Below are positions 1-6,447 of a stretch of 12,236 nucleotides of DNA, one piece after another. The position numbers were made by a program, and so were the translations under genes. This DNA is from an uncultured Acidocella sp. (GTDB lineage Bacteria > Pseudomonadota > Alphaproteobacteria > Acetobacterales > Acetobacteraceae). Location of the stretch: positions 1 to 12,236 of the forward strand of contig NZ_CAMIIE010000087.1 of NCBI RefSeq assembly GCF_946222605.1, read 5' to 3'. How positions within the stretch are numbered: the stretch's first letter is position 1; each line of letters starts with the position of its first letter. The notes under the pieces were generated by a model, which was not told the origin of the DNA, searched no databases, and worked only from the letters and a program-made list of their open reading frames with translations.

Positions 1-684
1 ATCCGGCCTCCAGCGGAGGCCATGCGGCATAATCCGGATCGCGGCATTATGCCCCAGCTCATGCAGGGCCGTGCTGTAAAACCGATCCGCCGTCTTGAAC
101 TGCTCGCGCTCCGGTATCGTGACCCGATCCTGTGCCACGGTGTAAAAGGCCCGGTCGCCGGGCCGGTAGATGATCGGCACCCCGGAATGGGTCATGATCT
201 GTTCGGCCGCCGCGTGCCGTTCCCACTCCGCCAAAGCAGGCCGCGCCTCGATCTTCGGCATGCCGGCGATCTGCTCGGCATTAAACACCACAGCCGAAAA
301 CACGCGCGGGCGTTCCAGCTCGACGCTGCGATAAATCTGGTTGCCCTCGGCATCCTTCACCGGCCGGCCTTGCTCGTCCTTCACCGGCACCCGGTCAAAC
401 TTCTTGAAATACTGGATCAGCGTGCCCTTTTCGCCCTTCATTACCTGGGCATCGAGGCTCTGGGCCTGCTTGTAGGTGGTCCAGCGCGGATCGCTGTAAC
501 CCTTCATCTCGGCCACCGCCATCAGCCAGATTGCATTGCCGCCCTGGTAATCCTTGCCGGTGGTCGCGTTGTAGGGAATGAACCGGAGGCCGCTGGGCTC
601 CCACGGCTTCACCCAGGGCGCGGTGCCATCCTCCAACTGTTTGACGATCGAGGCGGCAACCGTCTGGGCATAATCACCGGCCAT
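1..684 (-). CDS. ArdC-like antirestriction / zincin metallopeptidase, partial (runs off left edge)
   Basis: ArdC-family proteins are plasmid-borne antirestriction or ssDNA-binding proteins: an N-terminal DUF1738-type domain is followed by a zincin-like metallopeptidase domain, thought to protect incoming single-stranded plasmid DNA. Reading from the ATG at 684, residues 1-130 carry the expected N-terminal pattern (VKQLEDGTAPWVKPW, then IPYNATTGKDYQGGNAIWL), and residues 208-212 are HELGH, the zinc-binding HExxH motif. The start is chosen because it opens the domain and overlaps the end of the upstream ORF by 11 bp (674-684), which suggests translational coupling. The frame is open to base 1 (228 codons), so the gene is incomplete here. 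The residues after HELGH do not look like the usual WTGH...RL continuation, and this change falls on an inverted repeat at 26-53, so the gene may be broken there. The family call is firm; intactness is uncertain. Confidence 0.8.
   Translation of the reverse strand, partial: MAGDYAQTVAASIVKQLEDGTAPWVKPWEPSGLRFIPYNATTGKDYQGGNAIWLMAVAEMKGYSDPRWTTYKQAQSLDAQVMKGEKGTLIQYFKKFDRVPVKDEQGRPVKDAEGNQIYRSVELERPRVFSAVVFNAEQIAGMPKIEARPALAEWERHAAAEQIMTHSGVPIIYRPGDRAFYTVAQDRVTIPEREQFKTADRFYSTALHELGHNAAIRIMPHGLRWRPD
5..21. repeat. Perfect inverted repeat GGCCTCC-AGC-GGAGGCC
   Basis: Seven-base arms with a 3-base loop lie close to the window edge and to the point where the ArdC-like frame loses family resemblance. 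It could be a hairpin or terminator, or part of the end of an inserted element. Nothing else identifies it. Confidence 0.35.
26..53. repeat. Inverted repeat GGCATAAT-N12-ATTATGCC at the ArdC divergence point
   Basis: Two perfect 8-base arms (26-33 and 46-53) flank a GC-rich 12-base centre. The right arm overlaps the HELGH codons (49-63). Arms around a short core resemble a recombinase or element-end site. That role is inference from layout only. Confidence 0.4.
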
Positions 685-862
685 CGGTCGCCTCGTTCGT
701 GTTCTCCACGTCCGCATTGGACTCCCAGGCATCGGCTTCATCGAGTGCGGTTTCCTCGACCAGCCCCAGCCACTCGATATCGGCCGGATCGATCTCGACC
801 ATGACGCCCGGCTGCATCAGATCGGCCAGATCGCGGGAAATGATTGGTTTCTTCGGGTCCAT
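674..862 (-). CDS. Hypothetical 62-aa acidic protein between fic remnant and ardC-like gene
   Basis: I do not recognise this protein. The start at 862 is supported by a strong Shine-Dalgarno (AAGGAGG, 6 bases before the ATG) placed 14 bases after the Fic stop codon, and its end overlaps the ArdC-like start by 11 bp. These features argue for a real, co-translated gene. The product is 62 residues with 17 Asp/Glu and only 4 Lys/Arg, starts MDPKKPIISRDLADLM, and becomes strongly acidic and probably disordered in its last third. There is no signal peptide and no cysteine. Its place between Fic and ArdC suggests a plasmid accessory role, perhaps in conjugal entry or as a partner of the Fic protein. 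I see no canonical Fic-inhibitory (S/T)xxxE(G/N) motif in it. Confidence 0.65.
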   Translation of the reverse strand: MDPKKPIISRDLADLMQPGVMVEIDPADIEWLGLVEETALDEADAWESNADVENTNEATDGR

Positions 863-876
863 CGCTCTCCTCCTTC

Positions 877-1568
877 TCAACGTGCTCTGTATCGCCCGGC
901 GCGAGAGGCCGGCCCATCCTCGGCCCCCTGCCCTTCCCCGGCGCGTGCCTGGCGCTCGGTTTGCCGGATCGCGGCGCCGCTCTCGGCTGCGCGCTGCCAA
1001 TAGGCTCGCGCCTGGTCGCTCGGGTCAGCCTCGGCCGCCCGGCTGGCGCTGCGCGCTTCTGGACGCGCTGGAAAGCCAGACCGGACAGTGACGGTGATTT
1101 CGTCGTCGCTGACAAGCTGCGCCTGTGAAATGTCGGCCTTGGGCAACGCAACAATGCCATCCCGCGTGACCAGGCTCACCGCATCCGCCCCCTGCCCGAA
1201 CAGTCCGCCCGTCACGGTTTCCCCGATCGTCGCTGTCCTGACATCGTGCAAATACGGGTTCTCACCCAACGACCGAAGATGGGTGAAGGCGTCCCGCAAT
1301 GCGTGCCGTCGCCCCGGATCAACCGCATCGGCGACAAGATGACGCAAGGCTGGGCTCTCGGGGTTCCCCACGGACTCCCGTGATGCCTCAATCATGCGGG
1401 GCCTGGTAATCACGGCAAAATCGACCTCATGCCCGGCATGGCGCCCCAGAGCCGCAATGAACGCCTCCTGTGTGCGGCCATTCCCCTCTCTGAATGGATG
1501 CACATAATTCAGGTCCGCCAGCACACGGCCGGCGATCTCGGCAAATGCGGCTGGTGTGGTGCCTTTCA
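877..1568 (-). pseudogene. Fic-domain protein remnant, 5'-truncated by Tn3-type transposon end
   Basis: Fic proteins transfer AMP or related groups to target-protein hydroxyls. Recognisable Fic sequence begins at LKGTTPAAFAEIAG (about 1568) and includes the catalytic loop HPFREGNGRTQE, where His is the general base. About 100-150 residues that normally precede this loop (the dock and the first Fic helices) are missing. The sequence immediately upstream is the 38-bp transposon repeat starting at 1569, so the gene was most likely split by transposition. After the Fic core there is an OB-like stretch (VSLVTRDGIVALPK) and a charged, Ala/Arg-rich tail; no clear BID domain is seen. The last Arg of the HxFx(D/E)GNGRxxR motif is Glu here. 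A chimeric frame with a TTG start at 1665 exists, but it begins in transposon DNA and is unlikely to make a working enzyme. The stop lies 14 bases before the next gene. Confidence 0.8.
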
Positions 1569-1606
1569 GGGGGGACAACACGAAAGTGCGTTTCGTGTAC
1601 GCTAGG
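1569..1606. repeat. Putative left terminal inverted repeat (38 bp) of Tn3-family transposon
   Basis: The 38 bases run from GGGGGG (outer end) to ACGCTAGG (inner end). Tn3/Tn21-type ends start with GGGG, are 38 bp long and end in ACGCTAAG or ACGTTAAG, so length, outer end and inner end fit with one mismatch in the last eight bases. The orientation (outer end to the left) fits a transposon extending right towards tnpR/tnpA, and Fic homology stops exactly here. The partner repeat would lie beyond the truncated tnpA, outside the window, so it cannot be compared. Confidence 0.65.
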
Positions 1607-1610
1607 CGTA
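1578..1610. repeat. Two small dyads inside the transposon end
   Basis: ACACGAAA (1578-1585) and TTTCGTGT (1591-1598) are perfect inverted 8-mers with a 5-base loop. They are followed by TACGC-TAG-GCGTA (1598-1610). They may affect transposase binding or act as a hairpin against read-through. No function is proven. Confidence 0.4.
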
Positions 1611-1675
1611 AACATAAAGTGAACGGTAATGGGTTGCCAACGCAGCAGTCCAATCTAGCGATCAATCTGGGTCAA

Positions 1676-3883
1676 TCATGCAATTTGCGAACTGATTCGC
1701 CGGCGTGATCCAGTTGCATTGACGCTTGATTGAACGATTACGGCGTTCTCCTGGGTTTCCGGTTTAAAGCGCAGGAGACGAAGCGCATTCGCCGTGACGA
1801 GCACCGTCGCCCCGGTATCGGCGAGGATCGCCATCCAGAGCGGCGTGATGCCGGATAGGCTGGTGACCAGGAAGATGCTCTTGAGCCCGAGAGCCAGTCC
1901 GATATTTTGCCAGATATTGATGATGGTTGCGCGCGACAGGGTCACCAGTTCGGCGACACCGGTGACCCGGTTCTTCAGGAGTGCGGCGTCCGCCGTTTCG
2001 AGCGCAACATCCGTCCCGCTCCCCATTGCGACACCAACCGACGAAGCTGCCAGGGCTGGCGCGTCATTGATGCCGTCACCGACCATCGCGATCGGCGCCT
2101 CGGCCTTGTAGCCCGAGATAGCGGCGAGTTTGCCATCCGGCAGGAGACCGGCACGGACCTCGATCCCCACTGTGTCGGCGATTGCCTGTGCGCACCGAAG
2201 GTTGTCGCCGGTGAGCATGACCGGTCGAATGCCGAGCGCATGCAGTGTTCGGACAGCTTCGGAAGCATCGGCTCTCAGTTCGTCCCGCAATGCGATCAGA
2301 CCGGTCAGGCGCTTGCCTTCGCACACCGTGACGACGGTTTTTCCCTCATTCTCGAGGGCTGAAATCCGCTCCTGTGCCGCATCATCGAGCAATGCCTGTT
2401 CAGCGGCATGAAGCGGCGAGGCGACCGTCACGAAGCCGGAGCTGATCCGCCCCATGACGGACCTGCCCGGCGTCGCCACGGTGCCGCCGAACACCCGCGG
2501 CATATCAAGGCGACGAAGTTCGGCTTCCTTGACGATCGCCGCGCCGAGCGGGTGGCTGGATCCGCGCTCCACGGCCGCTGCCTTCGCCAACACGTCCACA
2601 ACATCGCCCTCGATGGGGACGACGTCGGTCACCTGAGGCTGCCCCATTGTCAGTGTGCCGGTCTTGTCGAAGGCGACCGTTCGGATCTTGCCGAGCGTCT
2701 CCAGCGCCGCGCCGCCCTTGATCAGCAACCCGTGCCGGGCACCGCTCGCGAGTCCCGATGCAATAGCCGCAGGTGTCGAGATCACCAGCGCACAGGGGCA
2801 GGCGATCAGCAGGACAGCCAGCCCCCGATAGATCCAGGTGAACCAGTCGGCGCCAAGGGCGAGAGGCGGGCCCAGCATCACGAGGGCTGAGAACGCCATC
2901 GCGGCAGGCGTATACCAGCGGCTGAACCGGTCGATGAACCGTGCCGTCGGGGCTTTCGTCGCCTGGGCTTCCTCGACCATGTGGATGATGCGGGTGATCG
3001 TGTTGTCGGCAGAGGTGCGGGTGATCTCGATGCGAAGCTCGCCATGTCCGGCAATGCTGCCGGCATACACCGGCGCGCCCTCGGCTTTGACGACGGGCAC
3101 GGATTCCCCGGTCACCGGTGCTTCATTGACCTCGGACGTTCCCCCGACCACCCTTCCATCGGACGGTACCCGATCGCCGGCGCGAACCGTCACAACGTCG
3201 CCGATGGCGAGGGTCTCGACCGGCACCGTTTCAATCTCGTCGCCGCGCACCCGGCGCGCGGTGCGCGGCACGAGGCCGATCAGCCCCTCGATACCGGCCC
3301 GCGCCCGGCCAGCGGCGACGCCCTCAAGCAGTTCACCCAGCGCGAACAGGAACACGACGATTGCGGCGTCAGCACCTTCGCCGATCGCAAGGGCGCCGAT
3401 CGTTGCAATCGACATCAGGGTTTCCATTGTGAAGGGCGTGCCGGTCCGCATGCCTGCCAGCGCCCGGCGGGCAATCGGCAGCAGGCCGACCAGCGTGGCT
3501 GCGACATAGGGCCAGGGCGACCAGGCCGGCTCTGCCTGCGTCACGACAAATCCGAGTGCGAGGAGCAACCCCGTGACGCCGACCAGTCGGGCCTTGCGGG
3601 TCTTCCACCAGACGTTCCCGCTGGCCGATGCCGTCCGGACCTTATACGCATCCGCCTGCCCGGTGCCTCCGAGAGGCGTGAAGCCGAGCGCTCTGATCCT
3701 CGCCTCGATCGTGGCTCTCGCGGTGCGGTCTTCCTCCAGCATGAGCGACAGGGAGGCGGTGCTGAAACTGACCGAGACGTCCGTGACGCCGGGCAACCGC
3801 TTCATGGCATTCTCGATCTTCACGGCGCAGCCGCCGCAATCCATGCCTTCGATCTTCAGCTTGACACTACTCGCGGCGGCCAT
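1676..3883 (-). CDS. P1B-2-type Zn2+/Cd2+/Pb2+-exporting P-type ATPase
   Basis: This inner-membrane ATPase pumps soft divalent metals out of the cytoplasm. The 735-residue protein has an N-terminal metal-binding domain (GMDCGGC, Cys16/Cys19, residues 7-70), membrane helices from about 100, the actuator motif TGES (258-261), the CPC transmembrane motif (362-364), the phosphorylation site DKTGT (Asp406), the nucleotide-domain HP (444-445) and GDGIND (602-607). Lys668 and Asp689 (in ADTGAT), 21 residues apart, match the Lys/Asp pair of ZntA, which places it in the Zn/Cd/Pb subgroup and not the copper one. The ATG at 3883 is chosen because the HMA domain follows directly and the MerR-type promoter lies just upstream. 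A 65-codon upstream extension would run through that promoter and into merR. The gene is divergent from the regulator and is the nearest cargo to the left transposon end. I leave the choice between zntA, cadA and pbrA names open. Confidence 0.95.
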   Translation of the reverse strand: MAAASSVKLKIEGMDCGGCAVKIENAMKRLPGVTDVSVSFSTASLSLMLEEDRTARATIEARIRALGFTPLGGTGQADAYKVRTASASGNVWWKTRKARLVGVTGLLLALGFVVTQAEPAWSPWPYVAATLVGLLPIARRALAGMRTGTPFTMETLMSIATIGALAIGEGADAAIVVFLFALGELLEGVAAGRARAGIEGLIGLVPRTARRVRGDEIETVPVETLAIGDVVTVRAGDRVPSDGRVVGGTSEVNEAPVTGESVPVVKAEGAPVYAGSIAGHGELRIEITRTSADNTITRIIHMVEEAQATKAPTARFIDRFSRWYTPAAMAFSALVMLGPPLALGADWFTWIYRGLAVLLIACPCALVISTPAAIASGLASGARHGLLIKGGAALETLGKIRTVAFDKTGTLTMGQPQVTDVVPIEGDVVDVLAKAAAVERGSSHPLGAAIVKEAELRRLDMPRVFGGTVATPGRSVMGRISSGFVTVASPLHAAEQALLDDAAQERISALENEGKTVVTVCEGKRLTGLIALRDELRADASEAVRTLHALGIRPVMLTGDNLRCAQAIADTVGIEVRAGLLPDGKLAAISGYKAEAPIAMVGDGINDAPALAASSVGVAMGSGTDVALETADAALLKNRVTGVAELVTLSRATIINIWQNIGLALGLKSIFLVTSLSGITPLWMAILADTGATVLVTANALRLLRFKPETQENAVIVQSSVNATGSRRRISSQIA

Positions 3884-3892
3884 GGCTTTCCC

Positions 3893-3922
3893 TCGACAAT
3901 CCCGACAGGAAGCCAATATGAT
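3893..3922 (+). promoter_or_regulatory. Probable promoter of the merR-family gene, overlapping the ATPase promoter
   Basis: TCGACA (3893-3898), an 18-base gap and TATGAT (3917-3922) read rightwards. The -10 overlaps the -10 of the opposite promoter, and transcription would start inside the operator, the usual layout for autorepression by MerR-type proteins. The leader would be only about 20 bases. Confidence 0.55.
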
Positions 3923-3945
3923 CCCTGTAGTCACTACAGGGTCAA
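3915..3945 (-). promoter_or_regulatory. MerR-type promoter/operator of the metal ATPase
   Basis: On the minus strand a -35 TTGACC (3940-3945) and a -10 CATATT (3915-3920) are separated by 19 bases, the over-long spacer that MerR-family activators correct by DNA distortion. The spacer contains the dyad CCCTGTAGT-N-ACTACAGGG (3923-3941), perfect over 9+9 bases and close to CadR/PbrR operators. The ATPase ATG is about 25 bases downstream of the expected start point. Confidence 0.9.
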
Positions 3946-3948
3946 GCG

Positions 3949-4428
3949 ATGTCGGATGGATCTTTGGCAATTGGCGAACTCGGCCGGCAGACCGCAACCA
4001 GGGTCGAGACCATCCGTTACTACGAACGTATCGGGCTGTTGCCGGCTCCGGCGCGAACCGCCGGCAACTATCGGGCATACGGACCCGAGCATCTGAACCG
4101 ATTGAGCTTCATTCGCCGGTCACGCGATCTGGGTTTTTCGCTCGATCAGGTCCGTGCGTTGCTGGATCTTGCCGATGAGCGCGGCCGCTCTTGCGAAGCT
4201 GTTGACGCGATTGCCCGCGATCATCTGGCGGAGATCGATCGCAAGATCGCCGATCTGCGTGCTCTGCGGCGCGAACTCGGCAACATGATCAGCCAGTGCC
4301 GCCAGGGGACCGTTGCCGAATGCCGGATTATCGACGCGCTATCCCCTGGGGTCAGCCAAAAGAAGCGGCGAAACTGGCGAGCGCTTTCATTGAGGGCAGG
4401 GCAGATCCCGCATGAGCCAGATGCCTGA
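3949..4428 (+). CDS. MerR-family heavy-metal (Cd/Pb/Zn-type) regulator
   Basis: This is a metal-sensing transcription activator/repressor of the divergent ATPase. The 159-residue protein opens with the MerR winged helix-turn-helix (LAIGELGRQTATRVETIRYYE, residues 6-26; GNYRAYG wing, 39-45), followed by the dimerisation helix (about 82-115). Cys82, Cys117 and Cys125 fit the three-Cys arrangement of CadR/PbrR691-like sensors: the first spacing (35) equals that of CadR, and the last (8) lies between CadR and PbrR691. It lacks the two adjacent cysteines of ZntR and the short Cys-x7-Cys loop alone of CueR, so Cd(II)/Pb(II) is the best guess. The ATG sits 8 bases after the operator dyad, with AGGG as a weak ribosome site. 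The last ~20 residues are unlike the family and overlap the convergent MFS gene by 42 bp. Confidence 0.9.
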   Translation: MSDGSLAIGELGRQTATRVETIRYYERIGLLPAPARTAGNYRAYGPEHLNRLSFIRRSRDLGFSLDQVRALLDLADERGRSCEAVDAIARDHLAEIDRKIADLRALRRELGNMISQCRQGTVAECRIIDALSPGVSQKKRRNWRALSLRAGQIPHEPDA

Positions 4429-5634
4429 TCCAGCCACGAGGACCGCCGTGATCCACAACGCCGGCAGGGTTGCCTGGGCAAATTGGGCGATAAGGCCGAG
4501 CAACAGGGCGCCAAGCGCGTAGCCGGTGTCGCGCCAGTAACGGTAAGTCCCAAGAGCCTTGCCGCGGATCAACGGCGCTGCCTGGTCCGACATCGCAGCG
4601 ATGAGGTTCGGGTAGAGCAGCGCCATGCCAACGCCCATGATCACGGCCGCTGGCAGCCAGAGTGCCGCACTGCGCCCGGCCGCCGTGATCGCTATGCCGG
4701 CGGCAAGGAGGAAAAACCCGGCGATCACCGGCGTCCGCCTGCCGACCCGGTCACCCAGATGGCCAGTCCAGAGCTGCGAGACGCCCCAGACCATGGCGTA
4801 GGTGCCGGTCAGCCATCCGATTTCGACCAGCTTTGCACCATGTGCCTTGAAGAATAGCGGGAACATCACCCAGACCAGCGTGTCGGCGATTTTGTTGACG
4901 ATACCGCCCTGGCAGATCGCCCGGCCGACCCGATCGCGGAAAGAGATGCGGACGAAGATCTCGCGGAGCGTGAGCGTATGATCCTGCGACGCGCCGGCAC
5001 CGGCCTCGGCATGTTCGGCCTTGACCCAGGCCAGCGTATCGCGGACCCGGGTGATCGTGGCGAAGGCCAGAACAATCGTGGCCATGCCGAAAATCAGCAG
5101 GGCATCGCGCGCGCCGACCGCCTCGGCCAGCAGGGCGGCGCAGGCGCCGGCGAGGCCGACGGCCACATACCCCGTGGCTTCGTTGATGCCGACGGCAAGC
5201 CCGCGCTGGTGGCTGCCAGCGAGATCGATCTGACTGGTCACCGTCATTGTCCAGGTAAAGCCCTGGCTGATCCCGAGAAACACGTTCGCGATGACGATCC
5301 ACCACCAGTTGGGTGCCGCCCAGATCAGCAGCGGAATGGGAATGGCGGCGATCCAGCCGGCGATGAGGACAGGCTTGCGGCCGAACCGGTCGGCGAGCCC
5401 GCCGGCGACAAGGTTGAGCGCGCCCTTCACCAGGCCGAAGGAAAGCACGAAGCTCGCGAGAAAGAGAAAGGCACCGGGAGCGACGCCGAACTCATGCGCG
5501 AGGGTCGGCAGCACCGCGCGCTCCATACCGATGACAAGACCGACGAAGAAGACCTGCAGCGCCTGCAGGGTGAACTGGCCACGATTGACGGTGATGCCGC
5601 GACTATGAACCGAGGCGTTCGCCACCGTGTTCAT
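4387..5634 (-). CDS. MFS transporter of the sulfur-type module
   Basis: This is a 12-helix major facilitator superfamily permease of the inner membrane, 415 residues. Motif A appears in both halves: GGLADRFGRKPVL (78-90) and GHLGDRVGRR (291-300). Hydrophobic segments alternate along the whole length, and a charged central loop (about 196-240) separates the halves. The ATG at 5634 is used because it overlaps the stop codon of the upstream metallo-beta-lactamase-fold gene as ATGA, giving translational coupling; the 113-codon upstream extension is Arg-rich shadow sequence of that gene. Co-expression with an ETHE1/Blh-like protein and a rhodanese-fused regulator suggests export of an oxidised sulfur product such as sulfite or thiosulfate, but the substrate cannot be read from the sequence. 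A drug-exporter-like function is the alternative. The 3' end overlaps merR in the opposite direction. Confidence 0.85.
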   Translation of the reverse strand: MNTVANASVHSRGITVNRGQFTLQALQVFFVGLVIGMERAVLPTLAHEFGVAPGAFLFLASFVLSFGLVKGALNLVAGGLADRFGRKPVLIAGWIAAIPIPLLIWAAPNWWWIVIANVFLGISQGFTWTMTVTSQIDLAGSHQRGLAVGINEATGYVAVGLAGACAALLAEAVGARDALLIFGMATIVLAFATITRVRDTLAWVKAEHAEAGAGASQDHTLTLREIFVRISFRDRVGRAICQGGIVNKIADTLVWVMFPLFFKAHGAKLVEIGWLTGTYAMVWGVSQLWTGHLGDRVGRRTPVIAGFFLLAAGIAITAAGRSAALWLPAAVIMGVGMALLYPNLIAAMSDQAAPLIRGKALGTYRYWRDTGYALGALLLGLIAQFAQATLPALWITAVLVAGSGIWLMRDLPCPQ

Positions 5635-6362
5635 GCGGTGAAGCCCGAATTCCAGGCGCGCAGTTCGACGGCCCCCTCGGGCGCGGGCGGAATGTTCTCG
5701 AGCATGAAGGCGACGAAGCGGTCGGCATCGCCGATGCGGAAGGCGGGATTGTACCGCCGTTCGAAGCCGATGGTGGACACCGGTTTGCCGGAGAGACCGC
5801 GGCCGCAGACCGAGCCGGCCAGAGCACCGGGCAGCACCTCGATATGGTCGGGTAACGCCTTGAGCCGGACGAGGCTGGTGAACAGGTCGCGCGCGCCGCG
5901 CGCGGCGTCGGTCGCAAGCTCGGTCCGGCCGACATCGCCCACCATGAGCGTGTGGCCGCCGAGCACGCTCCATGGCTCATCCGCGCGGGTGCGGTCGGTT
6001 ACCGTGAGGCAGAGATGCTCCGGCGTGTGGCCGGGCGTGTGCAGCACCTCGAGCACGACATTGCCGAGTTGGAGCCGTTCGCCGTCCACGAGGCGGCGGC
6101 ACGCATATGAGACCTCGGCGGATTCGTGGATGGCGTATTCGGCGCCGGCCGCCTCGGCCAATGCGCGGCCGGCGGAGCGATGATCGGCATGCAGATGCGT
6201 GTCGATCACAAGGCGGATCGGCGTCGCCGAGGCCGATGCGGCCTGCAGATAAGGTTCAATCGGAAACAGCGGGTCGACGACCACCCCGGCACCCTTGCCG
6301 ACACAGCCAAGCAGATAGGAGGCCGCGGTGGGGTCGGTGTGCAGAAACTGTCGGAGGATCAT
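5631..6362 (-). CDS. Metallo-beta-lactamase-fold protein, ETHE1/Blh persulfide-dioxygenase-like
   Basis: Proteins of this group oxidise persulfides (for example glutathione persulfide) to sulfite with a mononuclear iron. The 243-residue protein carries THLHADH (His56, His58, Asp60, His61), HTPGHTPEH (His112) and GDVGRTEL (Asp143), as in ETHE1-like enzymes, plus the late block CGRGLSGKPVSTIGFERR (186-203) typical of bacterial relatives. The His usually present in the late PGH segment is Ala180 (LPGALAGS). ETHE1 iron binding uses one His of the first motif, the second-motif His and the Asp, so activity may survive. The start at 6362 has GGGAG eight bases upstream; a 13-codon extension is possible but less likely. 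It is first in an operon with the MFS gene (4-bp overlap) and divergent from the ArsR-rhodanese gene. A general glyoxalase-II-like hydrolase is the alternative. Confidence 0.85.
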   Translation of the reverse strand: MILRQFLHTDPTAASYLLGCVGKGAGVVVDPLFPIEPYLQAASASATPIRLVIDTHLHADHRSAGRALAEAAGAEYAIHESAEVSYACRRLVDGERLQLGNVVLEVLHTPGHTPEHLCLTVTDRTRADEPWSVLGGHTLMVGDVGRTELATDAARGARDLFTSLVRLKALPDHIEVLPGALAGSVCGRGLSGKPVSTIGFERRYNPAFRIGDADRFVAFMLENIPPAPEGAVELRAWNSGFTA

Positions 6363-6391
6363 GGGTTTGGCTCCCGGCTGACGCGGCGATC

Positions 6392-6420
6392 TTGTCGCCA
6401 ACGCGCTATCACATTATCAT
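6392..6420 (+). promoter_or_regulatory. Probable promoter of the ArsR-rhodanese gene
   Basis: TTGTCG (6392-6397) and TATCAT (6415-6420) are spaced by 17 bases, ahead of the ATG at 6448. The -10 overlaps the inverted repeat at 6417-6440, which would allow autorepression. Confidence 0.55.
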
Positions 6421-6440
6421 TCGCGATATTGATCGAATGA
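6417..6440. promoter_or_regulatory. Putative operator of the ArsR-rhodanese regulator
   Basis: TCATTCG (6417-6423) and CGAATGA (6434-6440) form a perfect 7+7 inverted repeat with a 10-base centre in the divergent intergenic region. The position at the -10 and start point, and the size, suit a dimeric ArsR-type repressor controlling both directions. Binding is inferred from position only. Confidence 0.5.
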
Positions 6441-6447
6441 GTTGGTG

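Noticed and set aside
674..862. 62-aa ORF as a VbhA-type Fic antitoxin
   Set aside because: It lacks a clear (S/T)xxxE(G/N) inhibitory motif (nearest is TALDEA) and lies downstream of Fic, whereas VbhA-type antitoxins are normally upstream.
877..1665. Fic frame with TTG start at 1665 as an intact gene
   Set aside because: Its first ~33 codons lie in transposon DNA without family similarity and the necessary N-terminal Fic helices are absent.
3884..4078. Longer N-terminus for the P-type ATPase
   Set aside because: It would start inside merR and run through the MerR operator and promoter; the added residues have no domain similarity.
2981..4096. 371-codon plus-strand open frame opposite the P-type ATPase
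   Set aside because: It is antisense to a fully motif-supported ATPase and shows no recognisable domains; long antisense frames are expected in GC-rich coding DNA.
5635..5973. 113-codon upstream extension of the MFS transporter
   Set aside because: It is Arg-rich out-of-frame translation of the MBL-fold gene; the ATGA overlap start at 5634 is better supported.
4978..6183. 401-codon plus-strand open frame opposite the MFS and MBL-fold genes
   Set aside because: It is a low-complexity shadow of two well-supported genes, spanning their overlap, with no family match.
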